This document shows positions 26,263 through 35,624 of a stretch of 64,000 nt of DNA, one piece after another (the stretch's first letter is position 1; the number at the start of each line of letters is the position of its first letter). The DNA is from Myxococcales bacterium (GTDB lineage: Bacteria; Myxococcota_A; Polyangia; Polyangiales; GCA-016699535), in NCBI GenBank assembly GCA_016699535.1, contig CP064980.1:930001-994000 (forward strand), given 5' to 3'. The notes beneath the pieces were generated by a model. The model had not been told where the DNA came from. It saw only the letters and a program-made list of their open reading frames with translations, and made no database searches. The position numbers were made by a program, and so were the translations under genes.

Positions 26263-27423
26263 TCATCGGAGTTTGTCTGAAAAAGAAAAAGATGCCCCGC
26301 CCAGACTGACTGCCGGAACAAAAAACAAAGTTGGTGGACCTTCTAGAAATGCCCAGCGAAAACCGAGTTCTGCATTGCCTTGCACGTAGCCAATGAGCCA
26401 GCCTTCTGGCGCGAGTTCGTTAAGGGTGAGGTTGTGTGTGAGCGATACTTCGCCTAGACCGAACTGCGCATCAACGTTTGCATACAAGCGATTGACGCCG
26501 CCGCCTAAGTCTGTGCCAAACGCAAGGCCAGCGCCACGAAACCGACCATCAAACAAGAACTCTTCAAGGACTAAGCCGTCGACATTAACCTGGTAGGGCT
26601 TACGGTAAGACATAAGGCCGATGCCGAAATAAAAAGGCGGGAGTTTTCCTTTGGGGTGGTGCACCACCGAAGAAGACTCTTTGGACTGATCGTAGCGCAC
26701 GCCCAAAACCAGAGTCTCAAAGCCCGAGACGATCCTAAGATTATTATCGGACAGCTCGCACTGCTCAAGATCACTTGAGGCGTAGCGATCGACTACGCAC
26801 ACCGGCTGAGACGGCTTGGCGCTGGTTTCAAAAGCCCTCGACTCGTATCGCACGATGGGCTCCCATGCATTGAAAAACGGAAAGCCAACCATGCCGAGCA
26901 GCCACGCTGCCTTGGGAAGATGTGAGCCGACTTGCGCAATCGTTGGTGCTGCGCCAGTTCGTGGACCTGAGAGACCGTTTGATTCGTAGTAGCCTTTGTG
27001 GATGTTGATAAGATCAAACAAACGCGCTTGAACGCTAACGCGCCAGGTAAGGTAGCTTGCCATGCTGATTTGAACGCTGGAGTAGTCTTGCGGGAGCCAG
27101 CCTCGGTATCCTGCGCCAAAAGTAATATCGAGCTCAAAGTTCTTAGCAAACAAACGTACAGGTAAATCATTCCTAGTATTGAGCGTCGTTGAAAGTTGCT
27201 TTTTTTGTTGAGACGTTGGCTTCTTTTGGCTTGGTTGTTTGTGAGCCAAAGAAGAAGACCTTTTGGGTCTAGCGTTCTGCTTGCTTTGCTTTTGTGATCT
27301 GCTTTTATCTTTGGAGCGCTCTAGGCCTTCTTCAACGTGCTCACGTACGCGCTCTTTAATGCTTTGGGCCTTGGCCGTAGAAAAAGAGAAAGCAATGAAG
27401 AATACGATCACAAACCAGCGCAT
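26263..27423 (-). CDS. Secreted protein of unknown function, possible outer-membrane barrel
   Basis: The 386-aa protein has the signal peptide MRWFVIVFFIAFSFSTAKA (cleaved before QS). A highly charged Lys/Arg/Ser/Gln linker follows (about residues 22-80, KERVREHVEEGLERSKDKSR...), then a 300-residue domain rich in aromatic and alternating hydrophobic residues with GAGYRGWLPQDYSS, YFGIGLMSYRKPY and FRGAGLAFGTDLG strands, ending FSFSDKLR. This resembles an outer-membrane beta-barrel preceded by a periplasmic linker, but no family is recognised. ATG 27423 is chosen because it creates a normal signal peptide; upstream in-frame codons lead into a second hydrophobic stretch with no ribosome site. 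Confidence 0.6.
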   Translation of the reverse strand: MRWFVIVFFIAFSFSTAKAQSIKERVREHVEEGLERSKDKSRSQKQSKQNARPKRSSSLAHKQPSQKKPTSQQKKQLSTTLNTRNDLPVRLFAKNFELDITFGAGYRGWLPQDYSSVQISMASYLTWRVSVQARLFDLINIHKGYYESNGLSGPRTGAAPTIAQVGSHLPKAAWLLGMVGFPFFNAWEPIVRYESRAFETSAKPSQPVCVVDRYASSDLEQCELSDNNLRIVSGFETLVLGVRYDQSKESSSVVHHPKGKLPPFYFGIGLMSYRKPYQVNVDGLVLEEFLFDGRFRGAGLAFGTDLGGGVNRLYANVDAQFGLGEVSLTHNLTLNELAPEGWLIGYVQGNAELGFRWAFLEGPPTLFFVPAVSLGGASFSFSDKLR

Positions 27424-27593
27424 TTGTCTGTGTCCAAAAACAATGTGAGCCAAGAGCAACAGCAGCGTAACGCAAAACTTGAAAAAACAGGTAGCAAAAA
27501 GCTCAATAAACAGGGGATGCGCCTGACCCAGGAAAAATGTAGGCAACATCCGCTGCTACCTGCCGATAACCGAAGTAAAACGCAGGAGCATCC

Positions 27594-28865
27594 ATGAAAA
27601 AGCTATTTCTATTGATTTTAACCTTTGCACTTACCGGTGCTTGCAGTTTTGAGACCTCAGGGGCAAAAAACTCTGAACCAACTGATACCCCTACCGATAG
27701 ACAAGAAGGAGAAAAGCTCGTTGATTGGCCAGGCAAGCCTTTGGAGCTTTCGGGCCGAATCAGCGAACCTTTGGTTTTGTACAACACCACCGCGCTGCCA
27801 GATCAGGCTGACTACATTGTGAAAGGGTACGGGGATCTCGAAGCTTGGTCTGACCTTACCATCATGCCTGGCGTCACCATTGAGTTCACGGAGGGTGTGG
27901 GCATCGCTGTTGAGCGTGAAGGATCGTTGTACGCCGTCGGTACAGAAGAGCAGCCAATTGTCTTTACCGGCAAAGAAAAAATTCCTGGTTTTTGGAACGG
28001 AATCCTTTACGGCACCACATCAGAAAACAACCGACTGTCTTATGCTGTGGTTGAATACGGTGGCGGTGATGAGCTGAATACATCCGCTCCTGTGGCTTTG
28101 GTAGCGCTGGGTGGTTACAATGCGGAGGCGAAGGTTGTCATTGATCATTGCACTTTTCGGCATAGCGCTGGACACGGTCTAGGTGGCAGGCCAGCGGATT
28201 TGACTGGATTTTCCAACAACACCTTTGACGATATCGCGCTATCTCCCGTCACTCTGCACTTTGCACAAGCGCGACATCTCGACGCTGCTTCAACATACCT
28301 TGGTAGTACTCTTAATGGTATGCATGATGTGATTGAACTTACCGGAGGCAGCCTTAGCGTTGCAATGACTCTCAAGAAACTGGATGCGCCGTATCGTTTT
28401 GGCCCTACCAGTTATGCAGTCACCGCTGACATTTTAAACATCAAAGCACCGCTGACGATCGATCCAGGTGTTAATATCCACATGGAAGAAGACACTGGTT
28501 TTATCGTGGAGGAAATGGGATCACTTACAGCTCAGGGCACTACTGAGGAGCCGATTGTATTTCAAGGCGAGCTAAACAACGGCCCATGGCTGGGTCTTGG
28601 ATTTTTAAATACAAGCGCAAACAACCTTCTCGACAGGGTTGAACTCGACGGCGGTGGCGGCGATGACGCGAGCTTTGGTTCAGAGGGCCTCTTTTATCCA
28701 GCAACAGTTGCTGTTGGTGCGGCGAATGATGTTTACGGTAAGCTAACCTTTACCAACAGCACCATTACGAACAGTGTCGGTTGGGGAGTGTACGTCTACC
28801 CCGACGGTGACCTTACGCAGAGTGGAAACACCTTCAACAATAACGCCTCAGGTGACATCAACTAA
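27594..28865 (+). CDS. Right-handed beta-helix lipoprotein
   Basis: The 423-aa lipoprotein has the signal peptide MKKLFLLILTFALTGAC. The mature part contains two similar halves. Each has W..LTIMPGVTIEFTEGVGIAVEREGSL-type rungs followed by AxGTxEEPIVFxG and an exit segment NNRLSYAVVEYGGGDE / NNLLDRVELDGGGGDD. This PGVxIxFxxxxGxxVxxxGSLxAxGTxxxPIxFxG pattern is the standard right-handed parallel beta-helix rung found in pectate-lyase-like secreted proteins. The ribosome site GGAG lies five to six bases before the ATG. No catalytic residues were recognised, so a binding or structural role is likely. Confidence 0.85.
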   Translation: MKKLFLLILTFALTGACSFETSGAKNSEPTDTPTDRQEGEKLVDWPGKPLELSGRISEPLVLYNTTALPDQADYIVKGYGDLEAWSDLTIMPGVTIEFTEGVGIAVEREGSLYAVGTEEQPIVFTGKEKIPGFWNGILYGTTSENNRLSYAVVEYGGGDELNTSAPVALVALGGYNAEAKVVIDHCTFRHSAGHGLGGRPADLTGFSNNTFDDIALSPVTLHFAQARHLDAASTYLGSTLNGMHDVIELTGGSLSVAMTLKKLDAPYRFGPTSYAVTADILNIKAPLTIDPGVNIHMEEDTGFIVEEMGSLTAQGTTEEPIVFQGELNNGPWLGLGFLNTSANNLLDRVELDGGGGDDASFGSEGLFYPATVAVGAANDVYGKLTFTNSTITNSVGWGVYVYPDGDLTQSGNTFNNNASGDIN

Positions 28866-29256
28866 CCTGACGCTTGCTTTTGGAAAAGCGTTGCGAAAAT
28901 GAACCGTCAGCAAAGAGGGACAGGCGCCGAGTATAGCGCAAGAAGGCGTCTGTCCCTCAATGCGAAACGCGCGGAAGATGTAAGCCCGCACGAATGCAAA
29001 GTATGGCTCAGTCGAGGGCGGGAATATCTTCAAGATTCATTTTTTCTGAGCTAAAATACGATTAGCTGGAATCAAGAGCGCAAATTTGAGTCCGAGCTTC
29101 GGAGCTTCAACACCGCCTAACGCTCTATTTTGCCCTGGTATTAAAAAGGAAGCACCCTGATTTGCTCAAGTGAGAGTCACATAGACGTAGAGTTCTTTGA
29201 AATTATTAGCTACCATTTCATGGCTATGACAATAACTTGTACTGTGCGAAAAGCGA
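28866..29256. other. Intergenic region with a stable 14-bp hairpin
   Basis: Arms at 28915-28928 and 28945-28958 (GAGGGACAGGCGCC and GGCGTCTGTCCCTC) pair at 13 of 14 positions around a 16-base loop. No T-run follows, so it resembles a REP-type element more than a terminator. The rest of the gap is A/T-rich without a supported gene. Confidence 0.5.
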
Positions 29257-29601
29257 TTGAACGATTACATTGTTCGCGAGATTGCCACACCACGATGTCG
29301 TTATTACAAACATGCTGTGTCAGGAATGCAACCTGCCGAAGTTGAACAACTAATAAAAGAACTATCTTATCGCGAATTCATGGAGCGGTTGGTTGAGGGG
29401 CTTGAATTTCGTAAGGATTTTCCAGGAGATCACATTAACTGGTGGGATGAAGATAAAATCATCGACTTACTCAAGCAAGTTGGTTTTAGCGAGGTTTATC
29501 CTTCGCGTCGTGGACAGTCGATGTTTCCTCCTCTGACCGATCTTGACTTGTTCGACTCAACTCAGCCCAATAACTCCCTTTTTGTTGAAGCTGTGCGATA
29601 G
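29257..29601 (+). pseudogene. C-terminal fragment of a class I SAM methyltransferase
   Basis: The 114-aa reading frame ends with HINWWDEDKIIDLLKQVGFSEVYPSRRGQS..PLTDLDLFDSTQPNNSLFVEAVR. This is the typical last third of class I SAM-dependent methyltransferases near the VGF and FVEA strands. The SAM-binding GxGxG region that should precede it is absent: an in-frame stop lies only eight codons before the TTG and the upstream sequence is non-coding. It is therefore most likely a truncated gene. A separate, functional small protein is unlikely but not excluded. Confidence 0.55.
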
Positions 29602-29614
29602 ATCATCTGAGCCG

Positions 29615-29667
29615 GTTCTGTGACGCTTTCCTAGAAGCAAACGATTCCATAGTTACAGAACATTTTT
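29615..29667. terminator. Possible terminator between convergent genes
   Basis: The arms GTTCTGTGAC and GTTACAGAAC (9 of 10 paired) are followed by ATTTTTG on the + strand. The hairpin lies between the methyltransferase fragment and the convergent lipoprotein gene. The loop of 27 bases is long. Confidence 0.35.
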
Positions 29668-29691
29668 GAATTACTCGAGCCGACACGTTTT

Positions 29692-30813
29692 CTATTGTGC
29701 TGGGTCGACGTCCGGACCAACGATGGTGAAACTCTGGGTCTTGTTCGAAGCGTTGGCGACTGGGAGGCTGCTGGCGATTTCATCCCCAGCTGACGTGAGG
29801 CTCTCGGGAGTGAATCCCGTCATCGTGAAGCTGCTCGCTAAAGAAGCACAGTCCGAGCTATCGAGCTCGCTCATGTCTGCAGCCGAAAAGCACAACGCAA
29901 CTGCGCTTGCATCTGCACAGTCCCCTGGACCTGCGCCAACGTGTTTTCCTTCAACCCAAATCATCGTGCCATCCGAGATCATTTGCATTCCGCAATGCAA
30001 ATGCGTCCCATTTTCGGTTGATGCGGCGTAGTTCACTTCGAAGGTATCGGTTTCGGCGTTTGCCTTGACACGATAGCCGGAAATGCGGTTGAAGGAAGGG
30101 AAGTTTTCCATCATCACAAAATCCACGGCGTTCTTGTCGGACCCTGCAGAAGCAGGTTGTACAGTGGCGAAATAACCGAAGCGATCTTCATCGTTTTGTT
30201 GATTGAGATAGAGCCATAGTGACTGACTGCTGCCTGATTGGCCAAAGGCCATACCCGATCCGGGTCCACTCATGTCGCCTTCGCTGTCAAATGAGTCTGA
30301 GCATTGCAGATCGAGCTGGATGCTAAGCGCATCGATGCCGGTGATACTGATGTCGTGAGTGGCCGCCGTTGCAGCCAAGCACGGTGCGGTTCCGGTTTGG
30401 CGTTGGTTGATTTCGCTCATGCGCGCATCCAAGTCTTCAACCGCAGCATTGATGATCCCTTCGGCGCTTCCGCCTGATAACTTATTATAGGTGTCCTTGA
30501 ACATGGCTTCGATCGCACCCTTCGGGGTGGTTTTGTCGTAGCTCGAAGAATTTTGCGCGTGCGCCGTTTTTAGAATGAACAATTCGGCCAACGTTTTTTT
30601 AATCTTTTGCACTATCGAAGCATTTGCAGTGGCAGCAGAGCGTAGGTGCTCAGGGGTCGCCTCGCGTACGATCGGTGCAAGTTCTGGAACGTCAAACTGC
30701 GATGATGAGCTACCGCTATCTTCCGCTGAATTAGTCTTGCTTTCCGAGCAAGCAGCAGTGATGAGCAGCGAAACGAGAACTAAAATTGTTGAGATGATTT
30801 TGCGCGTGTTCAT
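29692..30813 (-). CDS. Lipoprotein of unknown function
   Basis: The 373-aa lipoprotein has the signal peptide MNTRKIISTILVLVSLLITAAC. A Ser/Asp-rich linker and a helical region (VPELAPIVREATPEHLRSA..IVQKIKKTLAEL) follow. A larger domain has GTAPCLAATAATHDISITG, IQLDLQCSDSF and HLHCGMQMISDGTMIWVEGK motifs; paired Cys suggest disulfides. It ends with a Ser-rich tail. No known family is recognised. ATG 30813 is chosen because it begins the signal peptide; GTG/ATG codons ten residues upstream precede it without a ribosome site. Confidence 0.6.
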   Translation of the reverse strand: MNTRKIISTILVLVSLLITAACSESKTNSAEDSGSSSSQFDVPELAPIVREATPEHLRSAATANASIVQKIKKTLAELFILKTAHAQNSSSYDKTTPKGAIEAMFKDTYNKLSGGSAEGIINAAVEDLDARMSEINQRQTGTAPCLAATAATHDISITGIDALSIQLDLQCSDSFDSEGDMSGPGSGMAFGQSGSSQSLWLYLNQQNDEDRFGYFATVQPASAGSDKNAVDFVMMENFPSFNRISGYRVKANAETDTFEVNYAASTENGTHLHCGMQMISDGTMIWVEGKHVGAGPGDCADASAVALCFSAADMSELDSSDCASLASSFTMTGFTPESLTSAGDEIASSLPVANASNKTQSFTIVGPDVDPAQ

Positions 30814-31115
30814 GTTTTGAATTCTAAGACAAAGCTCCATCACATTGCAAAATTACATGCCAAAACAAGTAGCAACTGCCAGCAGGTCTCACGACAGCCA
30901 CCCACCTGTCGGATGCAACGATCTCGTTCAAAAAACTGCTATCGTGTTTTCCGTGATCCAGAGCATCGTCCCATGCCAACGGGAGATGCATGGCATGCGA
31001 AGAAAAATACGTTGGAAGGACTAGCTGTTTCAATTTGTTGCCGCGCTCCACGATGGAGTGTGGTACAGGTGGTGGAGCGTGCCACCACGGCGAGCATTAA
31101 AACAGGAGTGCTAAG
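30814..31115. other. Divergent intergenic region upstream of the CDGSH enzyme
   Basis: The region holds two small perfect hairpins just before the + strand gene: CTCCA/TGGAG (about 31047-31059) and GGTGG/CCACC (about 31070-31085). AGGAG lies at the gene start. No promoter consensus or RNA family was recognised. Confidence 0.3.
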
Positions 31116-32645
31116 ATGAAAGTTCCGCAGATCGCAGCGCGTGCGCCAAAAAAGACTTCTGTGCGCAAAGGCCAAGAGTACTATTGGTGCGCGTGCGGAA
31201 AATCGCAAAATCAGCCCTTCTGCGATGGATCGCACCGAGGCAGTGCTTTTGTCCCGAAACAATTTGTCGCCGAGGAAGATGGTGATGTGTATCTTTGCAT
31301 GTGCAAGCATACAAACAATCCACCGTATTGTGACGGCACTCACGCCAAACTACCGAAAGAGGAAACAGTCGTCTTACAACCACGCGAGGGCGTTGGTGCC
31401 CGAAGCTCGGCAGAAGAACCGTACGTCGAGTTTATTCACGAGCTGGCGCGCAATGGACTAAGTCAGCTTGGCCATCACGGCGAAATGGGCGCGATGGGTG
31501 TGCCGCGCACGCTGCTTCCGAGTTGGGATGACATCCAAATTGTAACGGCTCAACTGCACCGCAAGCCCTTGCTTGATGACGCTCCGGTGGGGAGCAATCT
31601 GGTCATTGGCCCGCGCGCAAAGAAACCGCTGACGCTCAACATTCCGCTCTTCGTATCGGACATGAGTTTCGGTGCCCTCTCCGAAGAAGCCAAGATCTCG
31701 CTTGCACGCGGCGCAGAACTTGCCGGCACGGGCATTTGCTCCGGCGAAGGAGGCATGCTCCCTGAGGAACAACAGAGCAACAGTCGCTATTTTTACGAAC
31801 TCGCTTCGGCTCAATTTGGTTATGACGAAGCGCTTCTGAGCAAGGTGCAGGCCTTTCACTTCAAAGGCGGCCAGGGCGCAAAAACAGGTACAGGTGGTCA
31901 CCTGCCTGCAAACAAGGTGGTCGGGAAAATCGCAGAGGTCCGTAAACTCAAGGAAGGCACTCCAGCAATTTCGCCTGCTACATTCCCGGCTCTCAACACG
32001 CCCAAAGACTTTGCAAACTTTGCGCGCCGTGTGCGAGAACTTAGCGGGGGTATCCCGATTGGTTTTAAACTTTCGGCGCAACACATCGAAAAAGATATCG
32101 CGTTTGCAATCGAAGCGGGTGCGGACTACATCATTTTGGATGGTCGAGGCGGCGGCACCGGTGCTGCGCCTCTGATCTTCCGCGACAACATTTCAGTGCC
32201 CACTATCCCCGCCCTAGCTCGCGCCCGACATTTCTTGAACAGCAACGGACACTCCGATATTACCTTGATCGTAACGGGTGGTTTGCGCACACCAGCAGAC
32301 TTTGTCAAAGCCATGGCACTTGGCGCAGACGGCATTGCTCTCGCCAACTCCGCGATACAGGCCATCGGTTGCGTCGGGGCCCGCATGTGTAACACCAACA
32401 ACTGCCCCTCAGGCATTGCCACACAAAAGCCTGAACTGCGAAAGAAGATCAATATCGATGAGGCTTCACAACACTTGGCGCGTTTCTTGGGCGCTTCAGT
32501 TGAGCTGATGAAACTTCTAGCCCGAGCCTGCGGCCACGATCATTTAAACAAACTCTGCCATGATGATCTTGTAAGCTGGAAAAAAGACATGGCCGAGCTA
32601 AGTGGTGTGAATTTCGCCGGTGCACCAGGCAGCGAATTAAGCTGA
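31116..32645 (+). CDS. Double CDGSH iron-sulfur domain fused to glutamate-synthase-like FMN domain
   Basis: The 509-aa cytoplasmic protein has two CDGSH [2Fe-2S] domains at the N-terminus (Cys25, Cys27, Cys36, His40; Cys61, Cys63, Cys72, His76). A glutamate-synthase alpha/FMN-binding TIM barrel follows (about residues 100-480). Its typical motifs are FVSDMSFGALS, GEGGM, KGGQGAKTGTGG, SPATFP, DGRGGGTGAAP, VTGGLRTPADFVKAMALGAD, and NNCPSGIATQ with the Cys used for the 3Fe-4S cluster in glutamate synthase. No glutaminase domain is present. The architecture suggests a redox enzyme acting on a glutamate-synthase-like reaction, with CDGSH clusters supplying electrons. AGGAG supports the ATG. No adjacent partner gene was seen. 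Confidence 0.9.
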   Translation: MKVPQIAARAPKKTSVRKGQEYYWCACGKSQNQPFCDGSHRGSAFVPKQFVAEEDGDVYLCMCKHTNNPPYCDGTHAKLPKEETVVLQPREGVGARSSAEEPYVEFIHELARNGLSQLGHHGEMGAMGVPRTLLPSWDDIQIVTAQLHRKPLLDDAPVGSNLVIGPRAKKPLTLNIPLFVSDMSFGALSEEAKISLARGAELAGTGICSGEGGMLPEEQQSNSRYFYELASAQFGYDEALLSKVQAFHFKGGQGAKTGTGGHLPANKVVGKIAEVRKLKEGTPAISPATFPALNTPKDFANFARRVRELSGGIPIGFKLSAQHIEKDIAFAIEAGADYIILDGRGGGTGAAPLIFRDNISVPTIPALARARHFLNSNGHSDITLIVTGGLRTPADFVKAMALGADGIALANSAIQAIGCVGARMCNTNNCPSGIATQKPELRKKINIDEASQHLARFLGASVELMKLLARACGHDHLNKLCHDDLVSWKKDMAELSGVNFAGAPGSELS

Positions 32646-32809
32646 GATGGTGGACCTTTTTCGAAAGCATGGACGTACGGGTTGTGCTGCTGGTTCAGAA
32701 CGATTCATTGGCATGCTTGAAACGAAGCCAGGCAAAAGTCGTCGTTTGACAAAACCGGGTAGAAAATCTGCTTCAAAATGATCACCCCTTCGGTTCCTCG
32801 ATTCGCTGG

Positions 32810-33325
32810 CTATGGTAAGTCGAAGAGCAATACGAGATTGAACTCATACACCACAGAACTCTTTTCCCCTGCAACGATGCTCGCGGGAACACACCGCGGT
32901 CCGAAACCCTCGAAACCAACCATATCCCCCTTTCCAGGTGCGGGTGAATCAGCAGATGCATTGGTCACATCGTCAAGAAATACGACGAGGCCGTGTTCCC
33001 CAGGCGCGATATTTTCAAAACTTAAAACCAACTCAGCCCCCGACTCCGGCACCGTCACGTCAGACTCGATGTGACCGAACACAAACGCTTCAGGTTGCTC
33101 CAGCTGATCGCAATCACTCACGAGGGTAATGTACAAATCGCCCGTTCCGTCACCACCCGATCCAGGGGGAACTGTGCTTGAGAGAGTTAGACTCAACTGG
33201 CCAGTCTTTGCTGAACCGGTTGCCGTATCCGAACCATCACTTGATGATTCATCTGCACACGCTGGCATCAAGAACAGTGCAGTGACGAGAGAAATCAAAA
33301 GGAAACGATTTAGTGTTTTTCGCAT
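32810..33325 (-). CDS. Lipoprotein of unknown function
   Basis: The 171-aa lipoprotein has the signal peptide MRKTLNRFLLISLVTALFLMPAC. A Ser/Asp linker and one beta-rich domain follow. The domain carries GQLSLTLSSTVPPGSGGDGTGDLYITLV and NIAPGEHGLVVFLDDVTNASADSP, a PEGA- or carboxypeptidase-regulatory-like pattern. It ends VVYEFNLVLLFDLP. ATG 33325 gives the complete signal. It lies downstream of and in the same direction as two paralogous lipoprotein genes with a gap of only 14 bases, so all three may be co-transcribed. Confidence 0.65.
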   Translation of the reverse strand: MRKTLNRFLLISLVTALFLMPACADESSSDGSDTATGSAKTGQLSLTLSSTVPPGSGGDGTGDLYITLVSDCDQLEQPEAFVFGHIESDVTVPESGAELVLSFENIAPGEHGLVVFLDDVTNASADSPAPGKGDMVGFEGFGPRCVPASIVAGEKSSVVYEFNLVLLFDLP

Positions 33326-33339
33326 AGATTTTTCCAAGG

Positions 33340-34410
33340 CTATTGCTCCGAGCATCTCGGTTGTGGTGGATAACGTGGCGCGAGCCCGGCCGGGATGATA
33401 CGGTGAGCCTCAAACACCGAAGACATGCTCAAGGCATCGCAAGCCAAGGACGCATTCGTGCTCGACGGATCTTCTCGTACATCAGCAACACTGTCGATAA
33501 GCTGCTCAAGATAGAGGCTGACGTCACCCTGTTTACAACCAACACCTGAGACCAACATCGTGTTGATAAATTCACCGACAGGCCAGCGTCCGGTGAATAA
33601 CAGCGGCGAGATCTCTTGATTGTCCTTCGATATTTTTCCATAGATTTTCATATCGGTAAGCACGAGGTCAATACCGTATTTCTCACCATAGGTTGCATAA
33701 CGGCGCCGGTTCGGCAATTGAGCAACAAGTTGGCGGTCACGGATATATCCCGGAACGCGATCGACCGGATTGTTGATATCGCCTTGTACAAAACGACTTT
33801 CATCTAACCACAGTCGGTCGGTACCATCCCAATTGAGTTCCTCGAAAACAATATCGCTATCCGTAGCATGTACGCTCAGGGGATTGGCTAAATCTTCTGT
33901 ACCGGCCGGTAGACCGTAGACGGACTGACTAAAACTCAAATAAACAAGTGGATCATTATCTTCTCCATTCCAGCCATAAATCACCAACGTTGGAGAATCA
34001 ATCGCGCGTCTCTGTGAGTGCTCCAGATCGGATTCCAAATCGGACGCAATTGACAAGGCAAGAGGCATGACGTGTTGGGCAACAACGTTGTCGACACCAC
34101 CATCACCATCGAGGCTTGGAGTCCCTGCGCCGCTCATACAACTGGAAAGTGGCTGGTCTGCGGTTGTGCATAAACCATCAATATCGAAACCAATTTCCTG
34201 CCATTCACCATCATCTAATTGCAGACGAATTTTGGAGGTTGCAAACCAAAGTTCGCCAATATCTTCGCCATCATCGGTGAGGCTCGGCGAAGTTGGGAGC
34301 TTTTTTAGAGTGCAGCTGCTTTGGCTCTGCTTAGCCACCAGGCCCGGATCGTATACCGAACAAGCGACAAAGAAGCCTGAACAAAGCGTAAGCAAAAAGA
34401 CGCGAGCCAC
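33340..34410 (-). CDS. Lipoprotein, paralog of the adjacent upstream gene
   Basis: The 356-aa lipoprotein has a signal ending in FFVA-C, directly followed by SVYDPGLVA. The mature protein has a long beta-rich domain. It shares CxVYDPxLVAxx at the anchor, DxDGxC, DNVxAxxVxPxxxSI, W(N)GExND, WxGxDxxWL and the C-terminal CDALSxxxxFxAxR with the next upstream lipoprotein. The two are diverged tandem duplicates. No known family is assigned. Probably six conserved Cys pair in the periplasm or on the surface. Confidence 0.65.
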   Translation of the reverse strand: MARVFLLTLCSGFFVACSVYDPGLVAKQSQSSCTLKKLPTSPSLTDDGEDIGELWFATSKIRLQLDDGEWQEIGFDIDGLCTTADQPLSSCMSGAGTPSLDGDGGVDNVVAQHVMPLALSIASDLESDLEHSQRRAIDSPTLVIYGWNGEDNDPLVYLSFSQSVYGLPAGTEDLANPLSVHATDSDIVFEELNWDGTDRLWLDESRFVQGDINNPVDRVPGYIRDRQLVAQLPNRRRYATYGEKYGIDLVLTDMKIYGKISKDNQEISPLLFTGRWPVGEFINTMLVSGVGCKQGDVSLYLEQLIDSVADVREDPSSTNASLACDALSMSSVFEAHRIIPAGLAPRYPPQPRCSEQ

Positions 34411-34456
34411 TTCTATAGTCTAATGCACTAGGTGCGCAACTCAAGAGGAAGATGAA

Positions 34457-35560
34457 CTACGTACCTTGCCCTACACAGGCATTTATATCAGGCGCAATGT
34501 GTAATCCGCCAGTGTTAGCCCTGTATGCGGAAAAGTGCAGGCCGATGCTCAGTGCGTCGCATGAAGGGACGGAAGATCCCACACCACCCGTCGTATACAG
34601 ATCAAGGTTCGAATCGATGAAGCGTTGCAACGCCGAGAAGTCTACCTGCACAGAATCGGGGCAAAGACCGAAGTCGGGTAATGCTGTGAGGGCGTCGGAG
34701 CGACGCCAAGACCCAACGATGCTTGCCTCCAAGATGCTTTGCTCGGGAATTGAGATTTCAGCTATCAGATACGCGTTCACTAAAATAACACTAAGTTTGC
34801 GTTCGCTATCGTAGAAACTCAAAACAAACTGATCCGGAATCCGAGCGACCAGGGTGCCCTCACTGATGTAAGCATCATCGTCGACAAATCTTGGCTTCGC
34901 CAGGCCTCCGGAAAAAAAATCACTGGCCCGTAACCAAAAATGATCGTCTCCGTTCCAAATGGGGGGAGCATAGGGCCAATCTGCATCGAGCGGAGTCCCT
35001 AGTTGTCCCGGGTCAACTTCACTCGACAAATCACCTGGTACACCGAACACTGTCTGTGCAATATCAACTTGGACTTCGCTATCGTTTACTTCTCCATTCC
35101 AATTGTGAACCTTAGCCCAAACGGCTCCAACGCCTTGCTCCAGTGCTACCTGAAAATTAGTAGCAGCTTCCGGAAATACCGAAAAAATAAAAGGAGTCAC
35201 CCTCTTAGCAAACACATTGTCCTGTCCTTGCTCACCATCCTCAATAGGAAGATTGTCTTGAGTCACACATGCATTGTCAAAGTTGGGCGCCCTAGTGCAG
35301 CTTCCATCGAGATCATAAGATCGTGTTGTGGCTGCACCATCTTGGTTTAGCCATTCCAGGTTTGCCAGCACAAATACCAAATCGCTTTTTGAGTCGCCCC
35401 CAGTTGGCGCTGGCCGCGAGGGAATGCTTTTTAGCTGGCATGCTTGCGCAACAAGTTCCGGATCATAAACTTTGCAAGAAGCGCAACTGAGGGCAAGCAG
35501 AAGCCAGGCTATCACTTTCGAAGCGCCAATTGTTTTTTTTCGTCTTGGCGTTGCACTCAC
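34457..35560 (-). CDS. Lipoprotein, tandem paralog of the neighbour downstream
   Basis: The 367-aa lipoprotein has the signal MSATPRRKKTIGASKVIAWL... and a lipobox near CASC, then KVYDPELVAQACQLKSIPSRP. Its pattern of conserved Cys and Trp residues (DLDGSC, NWNGEVNDSEV, PPIWNGDDHFWLR, CDALSIGLHFSAYR) is shared with the gene that follows it by 46 bases. The function is unknown. The close tandem position and identical direction with the 171-aa lipoprotein suggest an operon of three surface proteins. Confidence 0.65.
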   Translation of the reverse strand: MSATPRRKKTIGASKVIAWLLLALSCASCKVYDPELVAQACQLKSIPSRPAPTGGDSKSDLVFVLANLEWLNQDGAATTRSYDLDGSCTRAPNFDNACVTQDNLPIEDGEQGQDNVFAKRVTPFIFSVFPEAATNFQVALEQGVGAVWAKVHNWNGEVNDSEVQVDIAQTVFGVPGDLSSEVDPGQLGTPLDADWPYAPPIWNGDDHFWLRASDFFSGGLAKPRFVDDDAYISEGTLVARIPDQFVLSFYDSERKLSVILVNAYLIAEISIPEQSILEASIVGSWRRSDALTALPDFGLCPDSVQVDFSALQRFIDSNLDLYTTGGVGSSVPSCDALSIGLHFSAYRANTGGLHIAPDINACVGQGT

Positions 35561-35624
35561 GTCGTTTGCTTACCATTCTTGGAGTGCTTTGTTTAGTCAC
35601 AAAGCTTTCGTTCGATTTCTGTGT

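Noticed and set aside
30939..31383. Minus-strand frames overlapping the start of the CDGSH enzyme
   Set aside because: The + strand codes two perfect CDGSH motifs there, and the minus frames have no ribosome site.
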